A DNA stretch of 64,000 nucleotides from Pyrocephalus nanus (GCA_038380795.1 CM076266.1:30578145-30642144); one strand, 5' to 3'. Counted from the stretch's first letter, positions 14,920 through 29,500 are shown. Numbers and translations are program-made. Notes: generated by a model not told the origin, from the letters alone.

Positions 14920-14985
14920 CAGAATCATAGACTCCTAGAATCACTAAGGTTGGAAAAAACCTCCATAATTCAGTGGTTCGTGTTT
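14920..14985 (-). mobile_element. CR1 LINE 3'-end fragment
   Basis: The plus strand reads like the reverse complement of an avian CR1 3' terminus: repeated AGAATCATAG-type units, then AGGTTGGAAAAAACCTCC. Only about 60 bp are recognisable before similarity is lost, so this is a short 5'-truncated or eroded copy. Boundaries are approximate. Confidence 0.7.
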
Positions 14986-17900
14986 GGGCTTTAGATGAGG
15001 AAGTTTTAAATCCAAGCTGACCCCAAATCACAGAAGTGGTTCTCACATCTTGGAACAGCACTTGTTGCCCATCTCTAGGAGGCTGTGTGTTGACTCCTCC
15101 AGACAAATTATTTTTACTGCACAGTAATACAGAAGCATTTATTGCAGCAAGAAGGAATCCAGATAGCTTCCTTTACAAAAAGCCCTGAAACCATCCACAG
15201 TGGTTCTCACTGTCCTTTTCTTGTCAAACAAATATTTGAATAGGCTCCATATTAAAGATAATTATCAAATTGAAAACAAGTAGGTTAATGTTGAGTAAAA
15301 ACATTTTTCCGTCTCTTGGTTTGGTGTCTGAACCAGAAAAATTGGATTTTTATTGTGTTTCATTCATAACTGGGGAAAGCTTCAAAAGAATATGCTTTTA
15401 GTAATGTACATATTAATTATAATGTGCACTATTAAGTGTTAGAGCAAGAAGTTTTAAGCAGATTAAACAGTATAGAGTATATTATGCAAACATAGCTATT
15501 TCAGTTACAAACTCCCACCAGAAGTAAAACTGATGGAAAACCTTCTAGACTTTTTATTAACAAGATATAGCTGAATCACCTTAATGTATTGCAGGGGAAC
15601 AGACCTGACCTATAAAAGTTTTCTGTGGATTGTTTTCCAGTTTTCCAGGAACCTGAACATAGTAAACAAACCAAGAAGTAGGCCTGTTAAAATGATTAAG
15701 ATAAACTAAGTATGAATAGTCCTCAGCTCCAGGGTCAGTGAAAATTTTGTCACTAAAACGGCAGGCTGGAGGGATGACCATTAATATGTAAGTGGCTGGT
15801 CATCCTCTGCTGTAGCCCCTTTTGTGGCTATGTCAAGAATAAGATTGAATTCAGTGCCCAAGAAATGGATCTGGTGATGGTAATTGCGGAAAACCAGCTG
15901 TGCTATTTCCTTAGTTACAATCCAGCTACATGGTAAGTTTTTTTCAGGTTCCCAAGAAGTATTCCTTTTCATACAAAACTTTGGTGCAGAAGTAGTATTT
16001 TTCATCTTATAGCTATGGAAGTTTGCTGAAGTAGGACAAGTTACATGGCTTTTGCACTTTTTTTGTTTTTAGAGGAATGTATCCTGGCAGATCCTTGAAA
16101 ATGTGTTCCTTAATATAGTCAATATAGGCTAAATTTCTCTCTACCTTCAGCATTTACAACTCTATGTCCAGCCAATCTATTATGTTTAAAATTAAAGTTC
16201 TGCTAGCATTTTGGGTAGCATGACCCAATTCTCTTATAAGACTTCCCCACACACAAGGTATCCTCTTATCAACCATCTCAAATGAAGTTTACCATCTTCT
16301 GCTTCCCTGCCTGTTACCCTCAGGAAACAATATTAAGGGCTTCTGCTTGAATTGTTACCATTTCCATTGGGTTGCTAAGCACATTTTAAATGTAGGCTGT
16401 CATTTCTTTCTTTGCTTGCTTTCTCCCTCCTCTCTTTCCTTTCCTTTGTCTCCAAGTCCATTTGTGATATGTTTGTGGAATTGTCCTTCAGCTTCATTAG
16501 AGCATTGATTTTTTTTGGTTAATTTATCTAATTTCCAGTCAAATGAGGACATGGTACTTGTAAATCATTTAGTTCCTCATTAATCTCTTCCAGTGCTGGT
16601 TCCATTTTTTAGCTGTCTTCCAATTTACTATCTCTAGCGAAAAATATCCACTGTTCCCATCACTTGTCACAAGTAATGTCACGGTTGCTGTGGATCCATT
16701 GGCCTGAATAATCAACATGATTTTTTTTATTAGGAATCAAAATATTTGCTGCTGCTGTAGAAAGCCACATCTTAAATTCTATCCAAGGAAGCTCACTAAA
16801 TGAAATGCAATAAACAGAAGATCTAAAACCTACCCTGTTGCTTTGTGCCAAATCTTATTTATTAGCTTTTCTTTAACAGTAACTGTAGAATTTTAAGATG
16901 TAGTTTAGAAGAGCAGAAACCCTCAGAACTGCATCCTTATGCCTCGATACCTCACTGGCAGAGATCCCATTGAGATGAGAAGAATAAGGACTTCAGCGTT
17001 CATGTGAGAGTTGCAAGTATCAGCCTGGTTAAACCCACAGATAAAGAAATCTCTGCTTCTGTCCTTGACTATATAACACTGGTATCACATCAGACTTGCA
17101 AGCTGCTTATAGGTAGATTGGCAAGACAGGCAGCAAACTAGCAAGATAGTAATTTTCTTCTGAAATGAAGCACTGTTTTTCAGGGCAATAGGTGGTACTC
17201 CCCTTTCCCAGTCAGCTCTAAACTCTGCCCTAGCAGAGTAAGAAAGAGAATCAATTCCCTATTGAAGGGAAGGATTTTCATTGCCCACAGCTGTTACATT
17301 AGTTTTATTGCTGAGGTAGAATAGGCCTTGCCATTAATGTTCCCTGGCCAAATCTATCCTTCAGCTGTATAAGACTCAAGTCTTTTGTCCCCTAACATTG
17401 CTGTGTACTATATGACAGCCTTACAAAGTGGCTTTCCTTGCATTTCAGATATATTTGCAGTGAATTTCTGTGTAAGCATATACACACTTTGTGATCTCTA
17501 GGTCATTAATCTCAGCCACTTTTATTATCTTGTTTTGAAAAGAAATAGATTTTGCCAGTAGAGTCCTGGTGTCACTCATCCTGACTTTTTCCATAGGCTT
17601 TGTGTAACAGTCACTGAAAACAATTCCATGGTTATTTTAGTTGCCTTTCAGTGACTCATCTTCCTGTGGCTGTAATGGGATTTAATGTTCTCTGCCATGT
17701 ATAGGGCAGTTGCTTAGTCAATAGAATAATAAGCATCTTAAACTGACTTAGACAGAAGTGTTAGACTGATGGGAAAAATTAAAACACGTACACATTTTGT
17801 ATTTGAGGCAGCAAATAACAAACACTGCCTTTTCAACAACAGAAGTCCTACATAGGGAAAATTAGGCCACAGTGTTTCTTCATGTGGTAAAAATATCAGA

Positions 17901-18431
17901 GGAGATGGAAGAAACTGGTGAAGCTTTGTTTGTAAAGTATGTACTGGCTAAATTGCTGCCCCTTGCTGATCGGTCTAATCTTTTTAATGAGGCTAGGTAA
18001 GCAAAAAGGAGGCAGTAATGATGCTGATGACTCAGAGATTTCTCTGTGTGGAAAAAAACAAGCAGAAGATGACTGTCTAAACAGAACAGTACAGTGACTC
18101 TCCAGGTGTCCTTTGCACCTGCAAAATGGTTGCTGGATAGCAAGCTAACCAAACTCAGAGGCTTCCAGTGTCCCTGGGTACAAGTGCTAAAATACAAATC
18201 AGTATATTGTAAAAGTGTGGTTAGCAGTATGCATTTTTCTTAAGCCTAGATATGTGTTGATCCTTTTTGTTTGAAGAATGATGCAGCAGCACAACAGCTC
18301 AGAAGCAATAACCAGCACCCAGAGACACTGGGGCACTTTGTTCTGCTCTGACTGATGGAATTTGACCCAGCTTTCTTACTGAAACTGCCCTGATCTGAGG
18401 ATAAGGAATGGTACTTCTTTTACACTCTCAT

Positions 18432-18466
<35 letters not shown>

Positions 18467-21400
18467 GGGGTGTGTGTGTGTAAAATAATAAACAATTTAA
18501 GGGGTATACTTTTTATACAACGATTCCCCCATGAAAAGTCCTGGAACATCATCCCTTCATCAGTGATGTCTTCATCGTTTATTGTAATTTTCATTGCAAA
18601 ATTTGTAATCACTTCTATGGAACTGGGATTGCAAACTCCCTGGAGAGAATCCTGACCACTAGGTGACAGAGTTTTCCTTCCCTTCATCCAACAAGCTTTT
18701 AATTTCACTTTAAGCAAAGTGAAACAGGCTCAGCCAGAGAGATGGTAAGGACTCCTGCCCAATAAAATAGGCAAACTCCTGTGGTAAAAGAAGCTTTTTG
18801 GAGAGGTCAGTTGAATTCCATTAGGCACAAGATGGCTGTAAATGTGTGTTTTTGCTGAATTTACCATTAGATTGTGGTACAAAAGAGGGAAGAGTAGTTC
18901 ACTGTTAGCTGTGCTTCTAGAAGCAGGCATAACACTTTTCCTTTAGACGTGCTGATATACCACCACCTAGATCAACCCTCAGCTGGAACACTGACTGGTG
19001 GAATCCAGCAGGGCTTGACACTTAATTGCCAAAGGATGTTAAGTATCTGTGTGCACAGCCAGAAGTACTCTAGAGACTGAGGGAGCACTCACATTTACAC
19101 TTGAGTCTCTAGAAGAACTTGAGGATTTACATGCCAAGTGGGGAAGGAGACAGCCAGCAGTTTTATGTATCTTAGCTTCAGTGTTGGGTGGTAAATACAG
19201 AGAGAAGTGAAATGTATATGCCCTAGCCTTTCTGTGCATCTGGTATTTAGTATCTGTTTCACTTGAACAACATGGCCTTCTGCCATTGCAACCTCATGCC
19301 AAGAAAACCACGGTAATATATGTTTGGTGCCAGCTGTACAAGTTACACAAAGAAAAATAGTAAGAGGAAAGTTTAGAAAGTTCAGAAAATCCAAAGGATG
19401 TCTGCAGGGGATTATTTTTTTTTTCACCTGCAAGGCTTAATTAGTAGGATTCCAGACTGTAACAGCATAGTGCTTGAAAACATGTTGGATTGCATTGAGA
19501 CAGGTGTTTTTTCATGGGATGCTTTCATATGCAAGTTTTGGTGATATAGTGAAGTTGTTGAAAAATCCATCAGCACTTCCTCAGGCAGTTCCAGCTCATG
19601 CACAGTGCTTTGGATGTTGGAACTAATTTCTTTGCAGGACAGAAATTTTACATTTGACTTCTTTTTCTTTATACAGTTCATACAACACTTATTTTTTGTC
19701 ACTATAGAAATCTACATGACTTTTACTATAATCTTGAACAGTTGTAGCAGACTCTGTACAATGCATGTTCAAATGTGCACGTAGGTGAGAATGCCACACA
19801 CACCCCCTTGCTTTGCCTGGGAAGCTCTTAGCATGCTGTGCACAAGAAAGGAGAACAGACCGCAGTGCTCTTCACAGTGCATAAGGCTAACTGAGTACTG
19901 GGTGCTATTTTTCACTTTCTATTCATAAACTATAAAGCAAAAATGTTCGTATACACATTTCTAGCAATCGTGAGTTTTTGCAGATTGGTAAATACCATAA
20001 TTCTCTTCTGCTTGTCAAATTGTGCTACTTATGAGTGTGGGGCTTCAAAGGATGCCATTTAAAAACATAATTTTCCTATCTGGATTGGCACTTACGTGCC
20101 CCTCTAAAAGAGAGTCTCTGAGACTGCAATTCTGAAATCCTGCTAAAAGAGGCAGTATCTCTCTCTTGACATGTCTGTGCACTTACTGCTGGAAAACTGT
20201 TAAGCCAAGGGAATATTTATAGCACCAGTGAGAGAATCAAGTTGGTCCCTTAACTGTGACAGAGCCCATTTCAGTTCTGTCACCTGTCTCCTTTCTTAGT
20301 TGAACATAGAAAGCAAGTTCCATTCAATGGTGGCTTCATGCTGCTCTCTGCTGCCAGCTGAAGCTTCAGTCCATGTCACTGTGGGTTGGTTATTAGACCC
20401 TTCTGTCTGTACTGGCTTCAGCCCCTGCTTTTGATCCCTGGTTTCTTGCATCTAACATCCACTTGTCCCCTTGATTGTGTAATGCTTCATGGAAGTTTTC
20501 AAGTCCATCTGTGAGTAGGAGATTTTAAGTATATGCTAATTTTATTGTAAATTATTGACAAGAGGAATACGGAAAGATCTGTTGGTGTAGTGCTTTTGAT
20601 CCTGGAGAAATCTGATCAGATGTTTTCCATCAAGGAAGCCTCTTGTCCTGTTTTCCCCTCTTTGTATGCATCAGTATCTCCTGCTTTGCAAGTGGTCTGA
20701 GAAACTGAGAACTAGCCCTGGCAGTATCCATAGCTGCAAAAATATGAGCGGTACAATCAAGTTTAGACAGCTCAGGCTGACTCATTATTTTGGAGTTTGC
20801 ACTTTTCTCTCTTCAGTGGCCATCACCAGTTCCTTCCCTGCAGTTTAGGATAGGGAAGCTCAGTGAATGTAGTCTGAGATGTGCTCAAGAGAGCCCAAAG
20901 TACAGTTTTTAAGGCAGTTGGATATCATTAATTAAAACCGTAAGTGAATTTCCTTAGATAAACAAAGCAGCTATCCTTCTTTGACCCTTCAGTTATTGTG
21001 GGTTGTTATTAGGATTACTTTTAGGATGTCATTGGGATGATTGTTATTAGGATTAAGGGTCCCAAGCTTTTTTCCCCTCTGAAAAGATAACATGTACTTT
21101 TTATTTTAGATTAAGGAAATCACAGACCTGTCAAATCTCACAATTGTTCAAAGGTTCCTGCCATGACAGCACATCTCATTTTCCTCACGTGACTGTCCTT
21201 TGCCTTAGCCATCCACTATATAACACCCTGCCCTTTCTCCTGCTTTGTGGAACCTGATGATGGAGGATGTCCATGACCAATGTGACCTGTAATCTGCCTG
21301 TAGTGGCAGAGGGTTGGTAGAGGGCAAGGCCACAGTAGTACCATGAAGCACATATATGCCCTGTGATAAGATCCAGTATTCAAACCAGACTTTCAGAACT

Positions 21401-21854
21401 TCTTTCATAGGAGCCTTTTTCCAGGATCCTTCCCTGTCACAGGCTTACCAAATCCACTCCTCTATCACAAAATGAAGGTTCTGGGACTTCAGTATCAGGG
21501 AAGAAGCAGCTTTCAAGGCCTGCAGAACAGCTAAACCAAAATAAACCAATGCCCTTCAGTGAAGGCTATGTGAATATCTTCCTTAATAGCTAGAAGTGAC
21601 TCTGATATAAAATGTTTGCTATGCTAGGAGTCTGAAGACATGATGTACAGAAAACAGGTACTTCAGCTGCATAGATCAGAGAACTTCAGAATATTACCAA
21701 TTTCTTTTGTGCAGGTCCCTGTAATTATCTGTCTTACAGAGAATATCGTTTTTACTTCTGTCCTGCAAATTGATCTTGTACACATTTGTCTGACATAAAA
21801 GTTCAAAAGGTATTTTTTTTCAGGTCCAGAGGCCATAGCACTGAGGCCCTGAGT
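14986..21854. other. Intergenic DNA, no gene recognised
   Basis: No coding exon, RNA gene or young transposon is recognised. The stretch contains a T32-G5-(TG)5 simple repeat at 18434-18480 and a two-copy 15-bp repeat (TTGTTATTAGGATTA, near 21003 and 21041). The open frame reading through the T32 run on the minus strand encodes only a lysine run from the homopolymer and is not a gene. Confidence 0.65.
18434..18480. repeat. T32-G5-(TG)5 simple repeat
   Basis: Thirty-two T, then five G, then five TG dinucleotides. The T run could be the poly-A tail of a minus-strand retrocopy, but the sequence to its right shows no recognisable gene or SINE, so I call it a compound microsatellite only. Confidence 0.9.
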
Positions 21855-21935
21855 TCTCCCAGCTAGCTGCCGGAAATTAAACCCAGGCTTTTGATTCCCA
21901 ACCATGTCTCTTTTCTATTATACATCAGCACTGAT
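21855..21935 (-). mobile_element. MIR-like ancient SINE fragment (tentative)
   Basis: The stretch from AGCTAGCTGCCGG through TTAAACCCAGG, GATTCCCA and the pyrimidine-rich CTCTTTTCTATTATAC resembles the reverse complement of the tRNA-related head of the amniote MIR SINE, including the region of the B box. Similarity is judged by eye over about 75 bp; the core domain is not clearly present. Confidence 0.4.
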
Positions 21936-23294
21936 ACTCTAAACACTGAATTCTTGAAATTTGATTCTAAACTTCAGAGTCTCGGCTTTTTCATCTGTGT
22001 GCACATGCCCAATGTCCTTAAATGCTCTGAACTGGTATATCTGTTTAGGGATTACTGTCTAGTATTTCTGGGACTTGGAATTTGCTCTTTTATATTCTTG
22101 GCAGAGAGTCATGAACTTGGCCCTCTGCTTACTTATTTTGGCCTTTAGCCTTTGAAGGGGTATTCTCTTCTTTCCTGAGACCTGTCTTTATCTTCGCTGT
22201 CTGTGAGAACTCTGCCTTTTCCCATCCTTTTTCCTCTGGTTTTGCAGGGACTCTGACCTAGTTGTGATCTGCACAGGTCACCGATATTGCAGGGAATGGG
22301 ATCTTAGTTCTCAATGTTCTTTTTTTCCCATTTCCTTCCCCAAGTACCCATCTTAGCACCTTCATTTTTCACTTGGCCCCAATTTAATATCTCATGCACC
22401 TTTACACTTTGCCCACTTCTCAGCGTTTCATCTACTTGATGATGAACCAGTTCAAAATGTCTTGCAAGTCTTTGATCCAGTTATAACATTGTGAAAATAA
22501 CTATATGGAGAACATTTCCCAAAGAGGAATCAAAACAAGAGTTAGATACTGTCTCATTATTTTTTTAAAAAATACTATATATTCACATCCATTGCACTTG
22601 GGCATAGACTGCTAGAGCTGGAATAGTCCTTGTTAGATTAAACATTGTGGAAAAAGTTCACATGAGATCATTAATGACTCCAAAATACCACAGTCAGTTT
22701 AGCTTCTCTTCCTCCTGGAGAAAATAAAAAGGGTTTTGGTGATCTAAACTGTGATGATCTGAATTCTTTCAGTGAAAGTTTTACAGATGAGCAGTGTCAA
22801 ATGGCTTCCAATGTTGGAAAGATGTTCTAGTTTTATCACATGTAAATATATACCTGTTCTATTTCAGAGAACTTTTTTTAAAAATAACCCCTCTTGACCA
22901 GGTGTCAATTATTAAAATTGCTTCAATCTTTCCAGATGGAAATTAGTATATCAATTTGGACCTCATTCTGCTGCACAGTACTGTGAATATTGTGTAGGGG
23001 AAGTGTCTTTAATCTTAGATAAAAACAGGCCAGGAGGCATTCCCTGCCCTTAGGCCTAGCTCATATTCACATGGCTAAATTTTCTTTCCCTCTTCAAACA
23101 TGACAATTGAACCTAAATGGCTTAATACAAACATGCCAATAGTGTTGCATCCTGAAAATGAGCCCAGGCAGGATGTGGGAAAGTGAGAGCTGGGACAGGT
23201 AAGAACCAGGCTGGGAGCATGCTAACATCTAAATGGCATTGATGGTCATGGTCCAGAACTCAGGGCAGTACACAGCCCTGCTTATTTCATTGAG
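21936..23294. other. Intergenic DNA, no gene recognised
   Basis: AT-rich unique sequence. I see no exon, RNA gene or recognisable repeat in it. Confidence 0.6.
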
Positions 23295-23505
23295 CCATAG
23301 AATCACAGAAAGGCATGAGTTGAAGGGACCTTAAAGATCTCCCAGTTCCAAACCTCCTGCCACGGGCAGGGACACTTCTCACTAGACCAGATTGTTCAGA
23401 GTCCCATCCAACCCAGCCTTGAACACTGCCAGGGACGGGGCATTGGCAATTTCTTTGAGCAACCTGTTCCAGAGCCTCACCACCCTCACAGTAAAGAATT
23501 CTGTG
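23295..23505 (-). mobile_element. CR1 LINE 3'-end fragment
   Basis: The plus strand reads as a reverse-complemented avian CR1 tail: ATAGAATCACAGAA, then GAAGGGACCTTAAAGATC, CATCCAACCCAGCCTTGAACACTGCCAGG and TTCCAGAGCCTCACCACCCTCACAGTAAAGAA. It is a 5'-truncated copy of about 210 bp, clearly diverged, and may continue more weakly to about 23545. The minus-strand open frame across it is a LINE relic, not a host gene. Confidence 0.9.
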
Positions 23506-26500
23506 TATATTTTGCAGTATGTAGTTATTAAGATTAAACTTCCTGAGTGTTTTATGTTTCATCCTAACACATCATAATGATCATCACTGTGCTGGTAGGG
23601 TCATAATGATGACAAGGCTGACAAGTAAGGAAAAGAACCTATTAATGACTAAAATTTCCAGGTATAGTAAGGAAACTTTGTGAAAGTGTGAATACTTACT
23701 CCACTTACTCCATTGCCTTTGAAATGGTTTCATATTCTGTGACTATGAATATGTAAGTGGGCTAAGATTGGATAAACCTTTAGTCTTTCAAGGGAGAAAA
23801 AGTTATGACCACGTGGTGCTTTTGCCTTAGAAGTGGTGCCCCAGTTTGAATTTCAAGTAGCTTCTTTTTTGATCAAAATTGTTTATTCCCATGGAAACTC
23901 TCCATTCGCACATTGCTGTTCTGAGCCAAGTCCTTTCAGGCTTTTGTCCTGAGGTACTCTGTCCTGTACAATTCTGATCATGTAGCCATAATCCTGTGCT
24001 TCTGTATGAGCTTTCCTTTTCATCCCTAAAAATGCATGGTTTACATCTCAGTTATAAGATGACCTAACAAATACATCTCCTGTCACCTCATTTATTTGTT
24101 TAATGGTCAATGCCACTCAACAGCACTTCACTCTTTGACTTTCAGTTGCAGAGGGAAGAAGCAGAAGTTCAACATGTGGCATGCCAGGGATGGACAGAGA
24201 AACATAGGCTTAATTAGCATTCTGTAGGTGATTTTCATCCAGTTCATTTTTTTAAATCTTGACAGGACAGTACTGTTTTCATAGGTCTCTGATCTGAAAG
24301 TCTGAAGTGTCAAAATGGATCAGTGTTGAGGCCCCTAATTTATTTTTCTGCTTTTAGAAGAACAATGATCATCCACCCAACTTGGGTTAAAATATAAAGG
24401 CATCTGAGCATTCTAGGTCTTTTTTTTTTTTTTTTTCTGGAAAATTCCAGTCAAAGTGTTTTCCAGTATAGAACAAAGTTGATAATATCTTTGAAATATG
24501 TTTTTTGTTTATTCCTTTGGGTTTTTTTTAAGTAATATTTGAGCATTTGGAGGTAAGTTTTATTTAACCAGGGAGAGGTATGAGGAAAGAGCTTATGGCA
24601 TCACTTTGTGTGCAATTGTCTTTGGCCCCAATCCTGCAACTTGATCTTTGCAGAGGAACTTATCTGAGTACTGTATAGAGGCACTTGACGTCATGGAGGA
24701 TGTTTCTGTATTAAGAAATGAAACTCAACACTTAGACCTCTGGGGTACTGCTGGTCTGCACTCACACATGCAGACAGTGCAGAGATGCTCACCCAGTGTT
24801 CTGCAGAGCCCTCCATCAAGCCATGCTGCCAAAGAGCCACTGGCTGTGACCAGTGGCAAAAGGATTCACTGCACAGAGGCCTGGATTAAAAAGGTTGTGA
24901 GTCAGTGGTGTACAATATGCCATATTAAAGTCTTTTGTTAAACTTCTGATTCCCTGCTGAGTTATTCACAGGAATGGCCAAAGTGTTGTCAAATGCATGG
25001 GGATAGTCCTGCAAAGGGGTTTGGCAGGACTTAATAAGTAGCCAGTAATGAGTAATAATTTCTTCTGACAAGAGGGAGGCTCCTGACAGGCTTGGTCTGA
25101 GACTGACAAATTAATCTATTCAACCTGTTCCTGAGAAGAGAAGAGGACAGGAGGGTGCCCTACCAGGAAACTGCAGAGCACCATCCTGGTGGTGAACCTG
25201 GAGCTGGATGTTGCAAGCTGTATAGCTCAAGGAGTCAAGAAAGGCAACCTTGCCCACAATCCTTGTTCATCTGCAGCTAGACTGCTAATTTCCTTCCATC
25301 ACAGATACCTCTACTCAGGCAGTGGCTAAGCAAGGGAATGTGACAAGGAATAGCACCTTATCACCCATTTGGTGAAGGTACTAAAACCGTATGTTTGCAC
25401 TTAAGGCTAAGCCAGTTGCTAAGAAAACAGCTGCATTGGTTTAAGCTTTTATAGTCTCTTGCTGATTGCTACTCTGTCAGCAGTTACTACTGCAATACAA
25501 AACCTGGCAGAAAGGAACGTGTACCCATGCCTCTGCCATTCCCGTTCACAGTCTGTCATTTTAGTGGAAACCCGTGTTCTTTGGTATTGCCATCTATCAG
25601 GTGCACTGGGAGATGATGTGATTGTGTTTTAGACTTTGTGAGCAGGGTTTAAACTAACACACTTCATGCATAAATTAACTTTAATTGAAAATCATGCATT
25701 TGGTTAAACTATTGCTACTTCATTGCAAAGCTAAATGCTCAGATTCATATCTAAATACTCAAAAATGTTAAGAGTTGCCGAGATTTTTTTTTTTATCATG
25801 GAATCATGAATTCATTGCAGACAGAAGTAACAGCTTTTGGTATTACGGCATCCTAAATGCATGCTACTTGAATCTTTATTGTACCAGATCAAATTCTTCT
25901 ATGCAAACGGCAAAAATGAAATCCAAGAAAATTGCCTTCATTAAGGTGTAAGTGAAACCATTTGCCATACTTACAAAGACATTCCCTACCTGCTTTTGGC
26001 ATAAAATGTGTGTTTTACAGCTTATCTTGCCACACACATCTTCTGCTCCCAATTATGAATGCCTTGGGGTGACCAAGTAAGCAATAATTCCAGCTGCTCC
26101 TGACAAAAGAAGACACTGCTGCACTGCATTATTTCTCTGATGAATGTATCTTCCCAGTAAACTGAAACAGGCTTTGCATCAGCAACATTTGCAACAGCAG
26201 GGAGTTAGAAAGTGGGTCAGGTATATTGATGGTTTGGAGAAGGAGAATGGATGAAGGAGGGTGTGCATGAACATGTGTATGAACGTGGATCTACTTTTGT
26301 CTTCATATTTTCCTACAAATACCTCACTAGTTGATTCAGATCCTCTGGTCGTAGCCATAGAAAGAGCTTTCAGTATAAAGTGCTTTACTTGGAGCTTCAG
26401 TACCCAAGGCTGCAAAATTTGACTCTGTTATAGTAAGTAGCAATTAATTTTCTTGAGTCATATGGGGACAGCATTTCTCCTTGTAGTTCCTTAGCAAGTT

Positions 26501-29500
26501 CAGGGCAGGATCTAGGTAACACATTGATTATGCTATTTTTCCTCAGCACTGCTCATTACTATTGGCCCTGCTATTGTGTACATGATAATGACAGCTTGAG
26601 GTGAAAGGATGTCTCAAATAAGATGACAAATTTCAGGAGGGAAAGGATTAAAATCTGCAGACCAAGGATTACAATCGCCTAGAGAAAGAGGTAAACAGAA
26701 AGTCTGTGTTGTTTTGAGCCTGGTGTTAATATATCAGGCAGCCAGGCAGGAGAACGTACTGTAGAAACATCTGCAGTGAGATGTTTGATTCCCTGGGGTG
26801 GGAAAGGAGATTGTGGAAGCGCTAGCAGCTGCAGTCAGACTGAGAAATCTCTGCTTTTGCTGTCTATTTTAACAACAATACCGAGCTTATGTTGTGTTGA
26901 TAGCTCTGGAGACTGTCTGGCTTTCTTTGTGCTGGTTGGGCAGGGCAGATTTGGAGCACGCTCCCTTTGAGCTGCACGTTAAATTGGCTAATGCATAAAC
27001 CCCGAGGAACACCTCGATGGAAGAGGAATCTTGAAAGAAGCACCGCAGCCATCAAATTTAGTCCTTTGGAGTAGCAGATAGCCCTTTGCTAAATGTTTAG
27101 GACAGGCAAGCCAACAGAAATGCTACTCTGTAAATCCTAGTAGCCACAGAACACTTCCCCCCAAATTTGTAATAACATGAAAGGCCATAATACAAAAGGC
27201 AGAAACACAAAAGCACACCAACCTCAGGGGAAAAGGAGAAGAGACTGGGGCATTACCACTGTGTTCAGACTCTAAACTATCAGGAGAATTTATCCCCTAA
27301 AGAAGTCTAAAAGTAAACAATCCTACAAAGTAAACATTTCATCATGCTATTGATACAGAACAAAACTTTCCAAGTCTTCCCTGCCAAGCTGCTTTGAAAG
27401 GATTTTTTGGCTTCAAACCTTGTGACCAGCTTAACCCTGGGTGCCTGAGCAAGATGAATCATGATTTGGACAGATGTTTATCCTCCATGTCTATTCTTTT
27501 TTTTCACTGCCTCAGTATCTTCTGAGACAGCTAATGAGGTGCTGTGTTAGTATTGATTCTGGGTATAGAGATAGTGACACACACTAGAAACTGGACACAG
27601 ACTTTGATGCATCTTATATTGCATCTTATGTTGACCATTAACCCACCATTACAGAGACTGTGTCAAGTCTTGTAAAAAAAAAAAATCTGAAAATAAGCTA
27701 ACGTTTTTGGTTTTAATGTCTATTTGTTTTCCTGTTAGACCTTTCTTCAGGATGAAGGAGAAGGAGCTCATTAATGACTAGCACAGCAATCTTACTGGCT
27801 TGTTTTCCTGTATTGCCATGTATGTCTATCTTAGTTTTCTCTGCCGTTGTCTACAGTAGCAAGGATCAGATAGAAAATCTGTTCTTTCCTATACATTTTT
27901 TATAAATTAAACCCCTTCAGGTGGGACCACTGTCAAACAAGGTTAACTTCTAGAGCCTCTATCGCACACAATGTTTGTTAAAATTACCTTGTGGGGTTCC
28001 AAAGCCACTAAGGGCCCTATGCTTCTAACCTCTAAAGAAAACCAAGGAAAGCGCAGGTGTAGACAATGTGGGGGAAAAAAAAAAAAATCAAGTGAAAGCT
28101 TTAGCACATTCTTTACACCAGGAAGTTGTACTTAACATTGTGGAGCAGGACTCAGAAAAGAGGGGACTGTGATAGAGGCATTAGTACTTATGCTATTCTT
28201 GCTCAGAAAATAGCACTTCAGCACACTAATCACCAGGTAGTTCCCAAACGGAAAAACTCAACTCTGAGCTGCAAACCTTTGAAAGTCTCATGTGTAGTTC
28301 CCAAGAGGTGGGAAAGATTTGGTTTATAATGCATTAGTTATACCAAAAGTTCCTTATTCCTTTTATTGCTGACTAGAATTTGGAAACATCCTGAATGCAA
28401 TCCTGTTATTTACCCTTTCGCTGTAACCTTTATATTGAATAGAATTTTTTCTTGAACTGGTAAGGGAGAAATACTAATTGGCTCTCTCTATTTTTGATAG
28501 CTTGCCTAATTATAAAACTAATTAGTGCCTGATTTTTATTGTTGTGAGAATTAAGATACTGAAAAAAAGCCTTACAGTAACAAAATTAAAAATATGAGGT
28601 TTTTCTAATGATTCTAGAGGGGGTCAGAGACTTAGGTATTTCTTCCAAAAAACTTACAAATGTTTTGGAAAGGAGAAGAGAGCACTCTTTGGGATATTTC
28701 CTTTTCCACATTAGTTCTTAAAACTAGCCTCTAAGAAAATGAGAGCAGTAAAGTGTAAAAGCTACTTAGGGCTAGAATTGTCAAGCAAAAAGTCTCATTT
28801 TCTTTCAACAGAGAAAACTAACATTGAAAACTAATGGCACAATTATTACCTTCATTTTAGTACTAGAAATACTCAGGAATTTGTTTGGCATCTGTAAAGA
28901 AATCAAAGTATTCAGAATGGAACAAAAGTCCCTACTGCCACTCTGCCACTGTAAATGGACTGAGTTGCAAGGGACTAAGAATAAAGAATATATTCATGCA
29001 TATACAGGGAGGGGTAAAAAATGTTGTGTTTTGATGGCCAAACACTATAATAAAATGCAAATGGCCTTAGAGAGTCATCTTGAAAAACTGGAAGTAATCT
29101 GAGATACCTAATTTTGCTACGGTAAGTCAGTTTATATAAGGGGACTATACTATTTATTGAGAAGTTCTAAACTATAGAGATTGACCTTTGAACAGAAATC
29201 AAATAGCTACATGATTAGGAAGAATTATCTATGTCAGTATAAGTCGCTCTCTTTTAAAAGGCAGTATGCTAATTTGAGCTAGTGATTTAGAATTTTCAAA
29301 TACCAGTGGTAAGAGAATCTGTTTCAGAAGTTGTGTTAATTCTTCTGTGTCTGAACTGCTACACTGAAACTACAACTGTATTTAGACAAACCTTTCAAAA
29401 TGGTGTGCTTATGTGCAGGATGCAACACATATTTTTAGGTTCCTGTTGACATTAAATGTTTGAGGATGTTATGATCCAGGAATGTAACTGGATTTAATGT

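Noticed and set aside
18376..18717. Minus-strand frame of 113 codons through the T32 run
   Set aside because: No recognisable domain, and it is extended by the homopolymer.
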